This document shows, piece by piece, positions 1 through 6,278 of a stretch of 11,765 nucleotides of DNA (its first letter is position 1; every line of letters begins with the position of its first letter). This stretch comes from an uncultured Lachnospiraceae bacterium (GTDB taxonomy: Bacteria > Bacillota > Clostridia > Lachnospirales > Lachnospiraceae). A program made the position numbers and the translations under genes. The stretch lies in the NCBI GenBank assembly GCA_910576895.1, contig CAJTJZ010000002.1, positions 133,054 through 144,818 of the forward strand. The letters are read 5' to 3'. The notes beneath the pieces were generated by a model that ran no database searches, was not told where the DNA came from, and was given only the letters and a program-made list of their open reading frames with translations.

Positions 1-137
1 ATTTTTCGAAGCCACCCAAAAAAGTATATATTTAATTTTAAGAAACAACTTAGAGCTAACTTCTAATAGTTTTTTTATTTTATACTGAGCAGTCAGATTT
101 TTCAACCGCCAGTTTATCATCATTTTATTATTGACTA
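1..137. other. Left-edge region, no secure gene
   Basis: A+T-rich DNA downstream of the rod-binding protein gene. On the minus strand a frame beginning with tandem ATG codons at 123 and 120 stays open to the window edge (41 codons, beginning MMINWRLKNLTAQYKIKK). It has no recognisable ribosome binding site, so it may be the start of a following gene or chance. On the plus strand another frame is open from the edge to a TGA at 86-88. I see no hairpin followed by a T-run, so the end of the flagellar transcript is not visible here. Confidence 0.3.
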
Positions 138-479
138 TTAACTATTACTTTTTATAGATTGAAACAATTTTTGTGCCAAACCAAGACTTCCGCTTTCTGT
201 TGTTGCCTTAGCGTATTCTTCAATTAAAGTATCTCCAAAACAGGAAAGATACTCATTTTCTTCCTCTTCTTCTTTCACAGATTTTTCCATTTCCTTATAA
301 ACCTGCTCTACTAAATAAGTTTCAAAACCTTTACAAGCTTCCATCAATGTCTCATCATCAGTATCACTAGAAAGTTTTCCAAGTGTTCCCTCTAAAGAAG
401 AAGTCTTAGAAGATGATAATGCATTTCCTGTCTGTGTTGTAAGATAGGAAGAAAACATAGAATTTGTATCTATTGCCAT
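138..479 (-). CDS. Flagellar rod-binding protein (FlgJ N-terminal-like, no muramidase domain)
   Basis: A 113-residue protein matching the FlgJ N-terminal (rod-binding) domain. The family-typical core LMEACKGFETYLVEQVYKEM is at residues 45-64, and the characteristic ending with EEYAKATTESGSLGLAQKLF is at about 87-106. In Proteobacteria this domain is fused to a C-terminal peptidoglycan hydrolase that opens the wall for the rod; here the protein stops after the rod-binding part, as is common in Gram-positive bacteria. It would act as a scaffold or cap for rod assembly outside the membrane. There is a run of five Glu at about residues 70-74. The ATG at 479 has a good ribosome binding site (AAGGGAG) upstream. 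The gene lies 25 nt after the flgG stop codon, so the two are almost certainly co-transcribed. Family assignment is from recognised motifs and context, not a search. Confidence 0.85.
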   Translation of the reverse strand: MAIDTNSMFSSYLTTQTGNALSSSKTSSLEGTLGKLSSDTDDETLMEACKGFETYLVEQVYKEMEKSVKEEEEENEYLSCFGDTLIEEYAKATTESGSLGLAQKLFQSIKSNS

Positions 480-504
480 TATGTACTCACTCCCTTATAA
501 AATC

Positions 505-1305
505 TTAAGATCTTAAATTATTTGCCTGTTGAAGCATAGTATCACTTGCCGTAATTGCTTTAGAATTTAATTCATATGCACGTTGTGTAATAATCATATT
601 GACCATTTCTGTAGCAACATCTACATTGGAAGCTTCCAGATGCTTATTTAAAACTTTACTTTTTTGTAAAGCGGGATCACTATTTTCTAATCGGGCAGCA
701 CCAGATGCTTCCGTTGCTTGAAAAATAGTACCACCAAGTTTTTCTAGTCCCGGTGGATTATTAAATTGTGCTAATTGAAATTGATTGATTACTTCTCCCT
801 CGTAAAGAATTTCCCCATAATCATTAAATTGAAGTGCTGAAATATCGTAATCAGCCGCAAACTGAATTGGATTTCCATCTGTTCCAAGAATTTGATAACC
901 CTCTGCTGTTGCAACCTGCCAATCACCACTTGCTCCAAGAGAAACATTTAGATTACCATTTCTAGTATAGGCAATCGTACCATCTGGCATTTGCACATTA
1001 AAAAAACCTTTTCCATCAATTGCAAAATCATGTACACCATCGGTATCATTAACATTTCCTTGACGAAATTGTGATGAAATTGCAGAATAACGAACACCTA
1101 AACCAACTTGAATTCCAACAGGTTTTTGAGAACCATCACTTGTTGTTGATTTTTTTTGCAAATTCTGATAAAGCAGGCTTTTAAATTGTGTCTGTTCTGT
1201 TTTATATCCAGCACTATTAACATTCGCTAGATTATTTGCAATTGTATCAAGATTTGTCTGCTGTGCTGTCATACCAGTAGCAGCAGTCCATAAAGAACGT
1301 ACCAT
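505..1305 (-). CDS. flgG: Flagellar basal-body distal rod protein FlgG (FlhP-like)
   Basis: A 266-residue rod/hook-family protein that builds the extracytoplasmic rod of the flagellum. The N-terminus MVRSLWTAATGM, followed by the family motif ANNLANVNSAGYK at about 23-35, is the flagellar basal-body rod signature. The middle carries the FlgE/F/G beta domain (GVHDFAIDGKGFFNV, then the Y-TRNGNL segment). The C-terminus has the coiled-coil region with EMVNMIITQRAYELNSKAI at about 233-251, which packs the helical filament. Length is close to the usual 260-265. The ATG at 1305 has an AAAGGGG ribosome binding site about 10 nt upstream. It follows a paralogous flgF-type gene and precedes a rod-binding gene, an operon-like run. 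FlgG rather than FlgF is chosen because it matches the canonical FlgG termini best; the Bacillus names for this pair are flhO/flhP. Confidence 0.93.
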   Translation of the reverse strand: MVRSLWTAATGMTAQQTNLDTIANNLANVNSAGYKTEQTQFKSLLYQNLQKKSTTSDGSQKPVGIQVGLGVRYSAISSQFRQGNVNDTDGVHDFAIDGKGFFNVQMPDGTIAYTRNGNLNVSLGASGDWQVATAEGYQILGTDGNPIQFAADYDISALQFNDYGEILYEGEVINQFQLAQFNNPPGLEKLGGTIFQATEASGAARLENSDPALQKSKVLNKHLEASNVDVATEMVNMIITQRAYELNSKAITASDTMLQQANNLRS

Positions 1306-1395
1306 ATTACTTTTTCCCCTTTCTAAAACTATTTTCCATATTTATGATTTTCTAATAAAGTTCATTCTATTTTATATGTAAAAATCACCTAAGAT

Positions 1396-2172
1396 TTAAG
1401 AAACTCTGCCAACTTCATTGACTGCCTTATCAATCATTCTATCTGCATTAGAAATCATCTTTTGATTTGTTTCATAAGCACGTGTAATATTAATTAAATG
1501 AACCATCTCTGATACAATATTTACGGTAGATTCCTCTGTCCAGCCCTGTTGAATACCACCCGTTGCCTCTTTTTGTGTTGCTCCTTCTACAGCAGTATAC
1601 ATTGTATTTCCAAATTTAGAAAGATAATTATAATCCTCAAAATCTGTCAATGCTACCTGTCCTGTCAGTGCACCATCTTCATAAATTTCTCCTGCTTCAT
1701 TAATCACAACTCTTGTACTATCTGTTGAAATTTGAATATCGCCGCTATCCCCCTGTAAATGATTTCCATCTGCATCTACAATATAACCATCGGATGTTAT
1801 CTGTAGTTCTCCTGCCCTTGTATATTTAATAGAATCATTTCCATTTTTATCTGTTACACGCATACTAAAAAATCCATCTCCAGAAATTGCCAAATCATAA
1901 GTATTCCCTGTTTCACGAATAGAACCCGGTGAAAAATCAGTATAGACTTCTCCCATCTTTACTCCTAAACTAATATCTCCAATTGGTCGATCATGATAGC
2001 ATTCTGACTCATCATGAATCTTAATCGCTAACATAGAATCAAACGATTGATTTGTTACACCCTCTTGCTTATAACCACAAGTATCTGCATTTGCCATATT
2101 ATTTGTAATAATATCCATGCGATACTGTTCATTAATCATACCTGTATATGCAGTATATAATGCACGTACCAT
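1396..2172 (-). CDS. flgF: Flagellar basal-body rod protein FlgF (FlhO-like)
   Basis: A 258-residue paralogue of the next gene and a component of the proximal or distal flagellar rod. It begins MVRALYTAYTGMINEQYRMD and continues with TNNMANADTCGYK at about 23-35, a divergent form of the ANNLAN rod motif. The central GNTYDLAISGDGFFSM segment is the FlgE/F/G beta domain, and the C-terminus has EMVHLINITRAYETNQKMI, the usual helical zipper. The ATG at 2172 has a strong AAAGGGG site 6 nt upstream. Lying upstream of FlgG and downstream of Mbl, it occupies the position of flhO in Bacillus. A candidate sigma-A promoter lies about 120 nt upstream of the start, so it can be expressed independently of mbl. 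Assignment as FlgF versus a second FlgG-type protein is somewhat arbitrary in Firmicutes. Confidence 0.9.
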   Translation of the reverse strand: MVRALYTAYTGMINEQYRMDIITNNMANADTCGYKQEGVTNQSFDSMLAIKIHDESECYHDRPIGDISLGVKMGEVYTDFSPGSIRETGNTYDLAISGDGFFSMRVTDKNGNDSIKYTRAGELQITSDGYIVDADGNHLQGDSGDIQISTDSTRVVINEAGEIYEDGALTGQVALTDFEDYNYLSKFGNTMYTAVEGATQKEATGGIQQGWTEESTVNIVSEMVHLINITRAYETNQKMISNADRMIDKAVNEVGRVS

Positions 2173-2297
2173 ATTTTTCCCCTTTCTTTTATTATTAAGT
2201 ATATTGTCTACATTCTAAAATCTTTTATCTATTGAAATTCTAATATTGCAAATCATACTTTATCACTTTTTCTTTATTTTTTCCCATACTAGCTATT

Positions 2298-2326
2298 ATT
2301 TTATCATAAATACGTTGCTTCTGCAA
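2298..2326 (-). promoter_or_regulatory. Candidate sigma-A promoter for the flgF-flgG operon
   Basis: Read on the minus strand, TTGCAG at 2326-2321 and TAAAAT at 2303-2298 are separated by 17 nt. The -10 is preceded by TGA, giving an extended -10 (TGnTAAAAT). The -35 matches consensus at only 3 of 6 positions, so the call rests on spacing and the extended -10. It would give a leader of about 120 nt ahead of flgF. I found no convincing sigma-28 (SigD) flagellar promoter in this gap. Confidence 0.45.
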
Positions 2327-2390
2327 TAAGAAACAGCAAAATTGCTACTAATTTGCTATTTCAAAAACCACTTTTATTAAGAAAAAATAA

Positions 2391-2443
2391 CTGCCAAAAG
2401 CAGAAAGATTTTCTGCCTAGACAGATTTTCTGCTCTTAACAGC
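2391..2443 (-). terminator. Hairpin cluster after mbl, possible terminator or attenuator
   Basis: The short words GCAG and CTGC recur here and can pair in several mutually exclusive ways. GCAGAAA at 2400-2406 pairs perfectly with TTTCTGC at 2410-2416 (7 bp, 3-nt loop), or with the copy at 2427-2433 (AGCAGAAA/TTTCTGCT, 8 bp, 20-nt loop). CTGC at 2391-2394 pairs with GCAG at 2400-2403. The decamer GATTTTCTGC is directly repeated at 2407-2416 and 2424-2433. On the minus strand the last hairpin is followed by a T-rich stretch (TTATTTTTTC), so partial termination after mbl is plausible. The T-run directly after the 7-bp stem is only four residues, so the call is moderate. Confidence 0.45.
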
Positions 2444-2466
2444 ATTTTTTACTTATCTTTTCATTA

Positions 2467-3456
2467 TTAATCTCTTTTTCCAGATAAAAATTCTACAAAT
2501 TTTCCTGTTCCAATTGCAACTGCTGTCATTGGATCTTCTGCTGTCATTGTTGTAATTCCTGTTTTTGAACCAATTAATTCTTCCAAACCAGATAAAAGAC
2601 TTCCGCCTCCTGTTAAAACAATACCACGATCTGCAATATCTGCTGCAAGCTCTGGCGGTGTTGTTTCTAATACTGCATGAACTGCTTCTACAATTTGTGA
2701 TGTTGTTTCATGAAGTGCCTCTAGTGTTTCCTCAGAAGTTACCGTAATTGTTTTTGGAAGTCCTGTTACAAGATTTCTTCCTCGTACATCCATAGATAGC
2801 ACTTCTGGACGCTCATAAGCACATCCAATCTTAATTTTAATATCCTCTGCTGTTCTCTCACCAATTAAAAGATTATGCTTTTTTCTCATATAGCGAACAA
2901 TCGCTTCATCAAAATCATCCCCTGCAATTTTAATTGAGGTACTAACTACCGTTCCTCCCAAAGAAATCACAGCAATATCACTTGTTCCACCACCAATATC
3001 AACAATCATATTTCCACATGGACGTGATATATCAATTCCTGCACCAATCGCTGCTGCAATTGGTTCTTCAATAATTGCAACCTCTCTTGCACCTGCCTGA
3101 TATGTTGCATCTTCTACTGCCTTTTTTTCAACCTCTGTTACACCGCTGGGTACACATACACTAATTCTTGGTCTACGCAGATTCTTTCTGCCAGATGCTT
3201 TTTGAATAAAATAACGCATCATCTTTTCTGTTACTGTATAATCTGAAATCACACCTTGACGGAGTGGACGAACAGCAACAATATTGCCCGGAGTCCTTCC
3301 GAGCATTAACCTAGCTTCTTCTCCAATTGCTTTAATTTTATTTGTATCTCGATCAAATGCCACTACAGATGGCTCATTTAAAACGACACCTTTTCCTTTT
3401 AAATATACTAAAACACTTGCTGTCCCCAAATCAATTCCCATATCACTTCCCAGCAT
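2467..3456 (-). CDS. mbl: MreB/Mbl-family actin-like cell-shape protein
   Basis: A bacterial actin homologue that polymerises under the membrane and guides lateral cell-wall synthesis. With the start used here it has 329 residues, against about 333-337 for Bacillus Mbl and MreB. Visible motifs: phosphate-1 loop GIDLGTAS (7-14), phosphate-2 DIGGGTSDIAV (153-163), KLLIGERTAEDIK-like segment (LLIGERTAEDIKIKIG, about 196-211), and adenosine-site GGGSLL (283-288). The frame can begin earlier at a GTG at 3480, but AAAGGAG at 3471-3465 lies inside that extension, 8 nt before the ATG at 3456, so 3456 is preferred. Mbl rather than MreB is inferred because no mreC/mreD follows and because flgF and flgG lie directly downstream, as in Bacillus mbl-flhO-flhP. 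A strong promoter and a possible leader peptide lie upstream. Confidence 0.93.
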   Translation of the reverse strand: MLGSDMGIDLGTASVLVYLKGKGVVLNEPSVVAFDRDTNKIKAIGEEARLMLGRTPGNIVAVRPLRQGVISDYTVTEKMMRYFIQKASGRKNLRRPRISVCVPSGVTEVEKKAVEDATYQAGAREVAIIEEPIAAAIGAGIDISRPCGNMIVDIGGGTSDIAVISLGGTVVSTSIKIAGDDFDEAIVRYMRKKHNLLIGERTAEDIKIKIGCAYERPEVLSMDVRGRNLVTGLPKTITVTSEETLEALHETTSQIVEAVHAVLETTPPELAADIADRGIVLTGGGSLLSGLEELIGSKTGITTMTAEDPMTAVAIGTGKFVEFLSGKRD

Positions 3457-3476
3457 GATATTGACTCCTTTCATGA

Positions 3477-3518
3477 TCACCTTAATTTATTTTTACCCAT
3501 TTTTATTTTTTCAATCAT
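3477..3518 (-). CDS. Possible 13-codon leader peptide upstream of mbl
   Basis: Within the mbl leader a short frame begins with ATG at 3518 and encodes MIEKIKMGKNKLR, ending at TGA 3479-3477. It is preceded by AAAGAGG with 7-nt spacing, a proper ribosome binding site. It ends 20 nt before the mbl ATG and just ahead of the mbl ribosome binding site, so terminating ribosomes could aid initiation of mbl. The peptide is basic and lacks a run of one regulatory amino acid, so a classical amino-acid attenuator is not suggested. It could be fortuitous; only its good ribosome binding site and position support it. Confidence 0.3.
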   Translation of the reverse strand: MIEKIKMGKNKLR

Positions 3519-3610
3519 GGTAATGCCTCTTTCTATCAAAAGAATCATTCCGGATTTACTTTTATTTATCCTCAGAAAGAAAAAAATCCCCTAACTGCGT
3601 ATTCTAAACC

Positions 3611-3639
3611 ATTGTATCCGTTTTTTTGACAAATTTCAA
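3611..3639 (-). promoter_or_regulatory. Sigma-A promoter for mbl
   Basis: On the minus strand TTGAAA (3639-3634) and TACAAT (3616-3611) are separated by exactly 17 nt. Each hexamer matches consensus at 5 of 6 positions. Predicted transcription starts near 3604, leaving a leader of about 150 nt that contains the candidate leader peptide. Confidence 0.7.
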
Positions 3640-3778
3640 CGAATTTTTTGGAGAATAAGAAAATTTTATGGAAAATTCCTGTTTTGACTAAAATACACAA
3701 AAAACCATACCCCAAAACCGTCACTTTACACAATTACATAGATACTCTTGCAAAAAAAGGTGAAATGATTCTTCCCTC
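3640..3778. other. Divergent intergenic stretch without assigned function
   Basis: A+T-rich DNA between the mbl promoter and the promoter region of the plus-strand orphan gene. It contains a perfect 10-nt palindrome, GGAAAATTCC at 3670-3679, which could be a small operator but is also likely by chance in such DNA. I see no gene or structured RNA. The whole gap between the two divergent genes is over 300 nt. Confidence 0.4.
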
Positions 3779-3807
3779 TTTACTTAAAAACAAAAATTTT
3801 ATATAAT
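3779..3807 (+). promoter_or_regulatory. Candidate sigma-A promoter for the orphan plus-strand gene
   Basis: TTTACT (3779-3784) and a perfect TATAAT (3802-3807) are 17 nt apart; the -35 matches at 4 of 6. A similar arrangement recurs 54 nt downstream, with TTTACT at 3833-3838 and TATAAT at 3854-3859 (15-nt spacing, less favourable). The predicted leader from the first promoter is about 70 nt. Confidence 0.5.
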
Positions 3808-3881
3808 CTTTATTAATCATAATAATAAGAATTTTACTAAAAATAAAATATTTTATAATTTCAGAAAGGAAAATCTATTTT

Positions 3882-4148
3882 ATGTTCCGTTTATGGGCAA
3901 AAAAATTTAAAGACAGCCATATAATTTGCGATATGGTAGTAAACAATTCTGATTCTTCTATGACACGCACAAAAAAAATTTTTGCTGCTTTAGATGAAAT
4001 CTGTTATGCTTTCGATTTATCCAAACCTATTTGGTTAAATTCTACAATAGAAGACTTTAAAAAACATAAAAAAACAAGATTTACTCAAGATAATTTTATT
4101 GATTCCATTGATTTTGATTTTCTAGAAATTCATATTATAGAAGAATAA
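3882..4148 (+). CDS. Small conserved-type hypothetical protein, 88 residues
   Basis: I cannot assign a function. The 88-residue product is soluble, with no signal peptide or membrane helix. It begins MFRLWAKKFKDSH, has a helical-looking middle (TRTKKIFAALDEICYAFDL, about 29-47), then KPIWLNSTIEDFKKHKKTRFTQDNF (about 48-72), and an acidic, hydrophobic end (DFDFLEIHIIEE). The mix of basic N-terminal half and acidic C-terminus suggests a small alpha/beta domain. It has an AGAAAGGA ribosome binding site about 11 nt upstream, a good promoter, and a shared terminator at its 3' end, so it looks like a genuine single-gene unit. It is the only plus-strand gene here. I have an impression of related proteins in other Lachnospiraceae, but this is memory and unchecked. 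Confidence 0.75.
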   Translation: MFRLWAKKFKDSHIICDMVVNNSDSSMTRTKKIFAALDEICYAFDLSKPIWLNSTIEDFKKHKKTRFTQDNFIDSIDFDFLEIHIIEE

Positions 4149-4210
4149 AAAGTAATGATATCAAAACAATAAATTACAGGCTTTACCAGCAAATCTATTG
4201 TCATAAACAA

Positions 4211-4259
4211 AAAAGACATTGCCTAAAAAAGTAATACTTCTTTTACAGCAATGTCTTTT
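4211..4259. terminator. Bidirectional intrinsic terminator between convergent genes
   Basis: AAAAGACATTGC at 4211-4222 pairs perfectly with GCAATGTCTTTT at 4248-4259 (12 bp); the loop contains a further small stem around AAGTA/TACTT. On the plus strand the stem is followed by TTTTTATTTT, and on the minus strand by TTTTTTGTTT. It therefore suits both the 88-residue gene (ends 4148) and the carboxypeptidase gene, whose stop is at 4264, five nt from the hairpin. Confidence 0.85.
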
Positions 4260-4263
4260 TATT

Positions 4264-6033
4264 TTATAGAAAAAGTTCTGCTTCTCTTAAGATAAGATCA
4301 CAATTTCTTTCCCAGATAGAGGGAAATTCAGAAATTGGTCCGGGGCAAGAAATTGTTCCAATTTCTATCGTAATATTAGGAATCTCCCTTTCATATAGAA
4401 GATACTCTCTTAAATTTCCTGCATCCCCAGACTCTGGCATATTGGAAGAATATTCCTTTGCATTTAAATATCCTGTTACTTTTTTTGCTATCTGATACAT
4501 TCTTTTTGTATTCTCTTTTAGTTTTCCTTCTTTTTTACAATTTCCAAATATAATTGATCCCATTGCATGATAATTAATAACGCCTTGCAAATTATGTTCA
4601 TTTTGTAAATTATCTATTAAATTAAGCACAGCCCTTGTTTCGCTTTCACTAGCGGCAGCATTTCCACTAAATCCTTCAAACCCAGCTTCTCCAAGTACTT
4701 CAAATTCATATGGAAAATTTTTATTCAAATCAACACCATTTGCATTTGCTTTCCAAGTTTCTGTACTTCCTATGGCAATCTTTAATAACTGTTCACGTAT
4801 TTGTTCTTTTCTAATAGATTCTATTCCCAATTGTGAAATTGTTACTCCATCTGGATTTGCCATTGGGATATAATGAATTGCAATTTTTTCTAAAATATCC
4901 TTTTCTTTTTTTCCATCTATTTCTTTATTATAATTTTGTAAATAATATTCTATTTGATTCATACATAATAAAGAAGCCATATATTCTCTAGCATGCAATG
5001 TGGAAACAATAAGGATAGACTTATCAGCTTTTTGATTTCCCAAAATAACATCATAAATATTTCGTTCATCTTCACTTTTTCCAATTATTTTATAATTTAT
5101 TAATCCATTATATTTTTGTTTTAGACTACGAATATCTTCTGCCATTTCTTCATATGTATATTTTTGATGATCGGTTTGAACAATTTTTTTATTATCAAAT
5201 TTTTTTACTACTCCTGTACCAATAAAATCATTTGTATCTATCTTTGTTACTGGTACAATTCTATAACTATAATCTTTACCTTGTTTTATTTTTTCATCAA
5301 AATATTCCGATTTTTCACTTTTTCCAATTTTCTTATACTTATTTTTTCCTTCTTTTCTATAAATCAAATAATAATCGGTATGTCTGGAAGCATTCCAAGA
5401 AAGTTTTACACAAGTTTCTTCCATAGAACATGTACATATCTTGGATACTTTTTTTGGCAAAAAGATTCGATATTTTTCTGAATTAACTACAACCTTTTTC
5501 TTATGATTAAAAACACGAACTCTTATTTTATATGAAATATCTGTTTTCAAAGATAAAGATACCTTTGCAGCACTTGTTGTTTTCCATAATTTTTCTACGC
5601 CACCTTCTTTTGTTATATATATTTTATATTGAAAGCCCTTCCCTAATTTCTGCCATCCCACTACAATACTATTTTTCTTTTGTATTATATGGAGTATTAA
5701 CTTATTTGTTCCCATTGGAAGCTCCTTCACAATAGATTTCTTATTTTTTGGAATTTTTATTGGTAGTTCAATCTTTGGTTTTAAATCGTCTTTAAAAAAA
5801 ATAGAGCCTGCTGTCACCATCCATTGTGGCATTTGCCCTATATTGCTACCTATATGGGAAACTCCTTCTGCTACAGAATTTATGCTAGTACCTGTAACAA
5901 TAGAACTTGCCCCTACCATTTTTTCCGCTGTTATAGAAATTATATTGCCTTTATATAAAATATGATTACAAAAAACAACAAAACATACGGATACCAAAAT
6001 AATAAAACATCTTTTCTTTTCTCTTTTTCTCAT
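4264..6033 (-). CDS. Exported M14-family zinc carboxypeptidase with fibronectin-like domains
   Basis: A 589-residue protein that probably trims peptides, perhaps cell-wall stem peptides, outside the membrane. Residues 1-8 are basic and 9-28 hydrophobic, an uncleaved anchor or signal peptide. Two beta-rich, fibronectin type III-like repeats follow at about 110-195 and 197-280, each with a central Trp (VVGWQK, KLSWNA) and a YKIRVRV/YSYRIVP strand. The M14 catalytic domain occupies about 290-589. Zinc ligands are H347 and E350 (STLHARE) and H489 (INYH); the catalytic Glu is E557 (TIEIG). The usual NRN motif that holds the substrate carboxylate reads L-N-K-N here, with Lys438 in place of Arg. The ATG at 6033 has a GGAG site 8 nt upstream. 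It stands alone between the pgi terminator and its own terminator. Peptidoglycan gamma-D-Glu-DAP peptidase activity is possible but not shown by sequence alone. Confidence 0.85.
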   Translation of the reverse strand: MRKREKKRCFIILVSVCFVVFCNHILYKGNIISITAEKMVGASSIVTGTSINSVAEGVSHIGSNIGQMPQWMVTAGSIFFKDDLKPKIELPIKIPKNKKSIVKELPMGTNKLILHIIQKKNSIVVGWQKLGKGFQYKIYITKEGGVEKLWKTTSAAKVSLSLKTDISYKIRVRVFNHKKKVVVNSEKYRIFLPKKVSKICTCSMEETCVKLSWNASRHTDYYLIYRKEGKNKYKKIGKSEKSEYFDEKIKQGKDYSYRIVPVTKIDTNDFIGTGVVKKFDNKKIVQTDHQKYTYEEMAEDIRSLKQKYNGLINYKIIGKSEDERNIYDVILGNQKADKSILIVSTLHAREYMASLLCMNQIEYYLQNYNKEIDGKKEKDILEKIAIHYIPMANPDGVTISQLGIESIRKEQIREQLLKIAIGSTETWKANANGVDLNKNFPYEFEVLGEAGFEGFSGNAAASESETRAVLNLIDNLQNEHNLQGVINYHAMGSIIFGNCKKEGKLKENTKRMYQIAKKVTGYLNAKEYSSNMPESGDAGNLREYLLYEREIPNITIEIGTISCPGPISEFPSIWERNCDLILREAELFL

Positions 6034-6166
6034 AAATTTGTCTCCATTGACAGGAAAAAGTGCTTACTAGTACAACCTATCATATTTTTTATAAATGAAA
6101 ACATGATAAAAAATAAAACCGCAAACAATCCCATCCATACTTAATTTATTATACTTACGAATGTCT

Positions 6167-6205
6167 AAAAAAACTGCAATACTAAATTTTCATCCAGTAT
6201 CGCAG
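6167..6205 (-). terminator. Intrinsic terminator of pgi
   Basis: CTGC(A)ATACT at 6174-6183 and AGTAT(C)GCAG at 6196-6205 form a 10-position stem with a 12-nt loop. As minus-strand RNA the odd position is a G-U pair and the stem is followed by seven U (6173-6167). As plus-strand RNA the same position is an A-C mismatch, so the structure favours minus-strand termination. It lies about 75 nt downstream of the pgi stop codon. Confidence 0.85.
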
Positions 6206-6278
6206 CTTTTTTTCTTTCTTATGTTTTCCTTCTTATGCTTTTTTCTTGCTATTATTTATTCACGATTATCCCAGATAA

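Noticed and set aside
1..123. A partial minus-strand gene at the left edge (41 open codons)
   Set aside because: No ribosome binding site and no recognisable family; kept only as a note because it runs off the window.
124..148. Short tandem heptamer-like repeat (ACTATTA twice)
   Set aside because: Only two units in very A+T-rich DNA; not enough to call a repeat array.
2173..2400. Sigma-28 flagellar promoter before flgF
   Set aside because: No TAAA-N15-GCCGATAA-like arrangement was found; the sigma-A-like extended -10 promoter is the better candidate.
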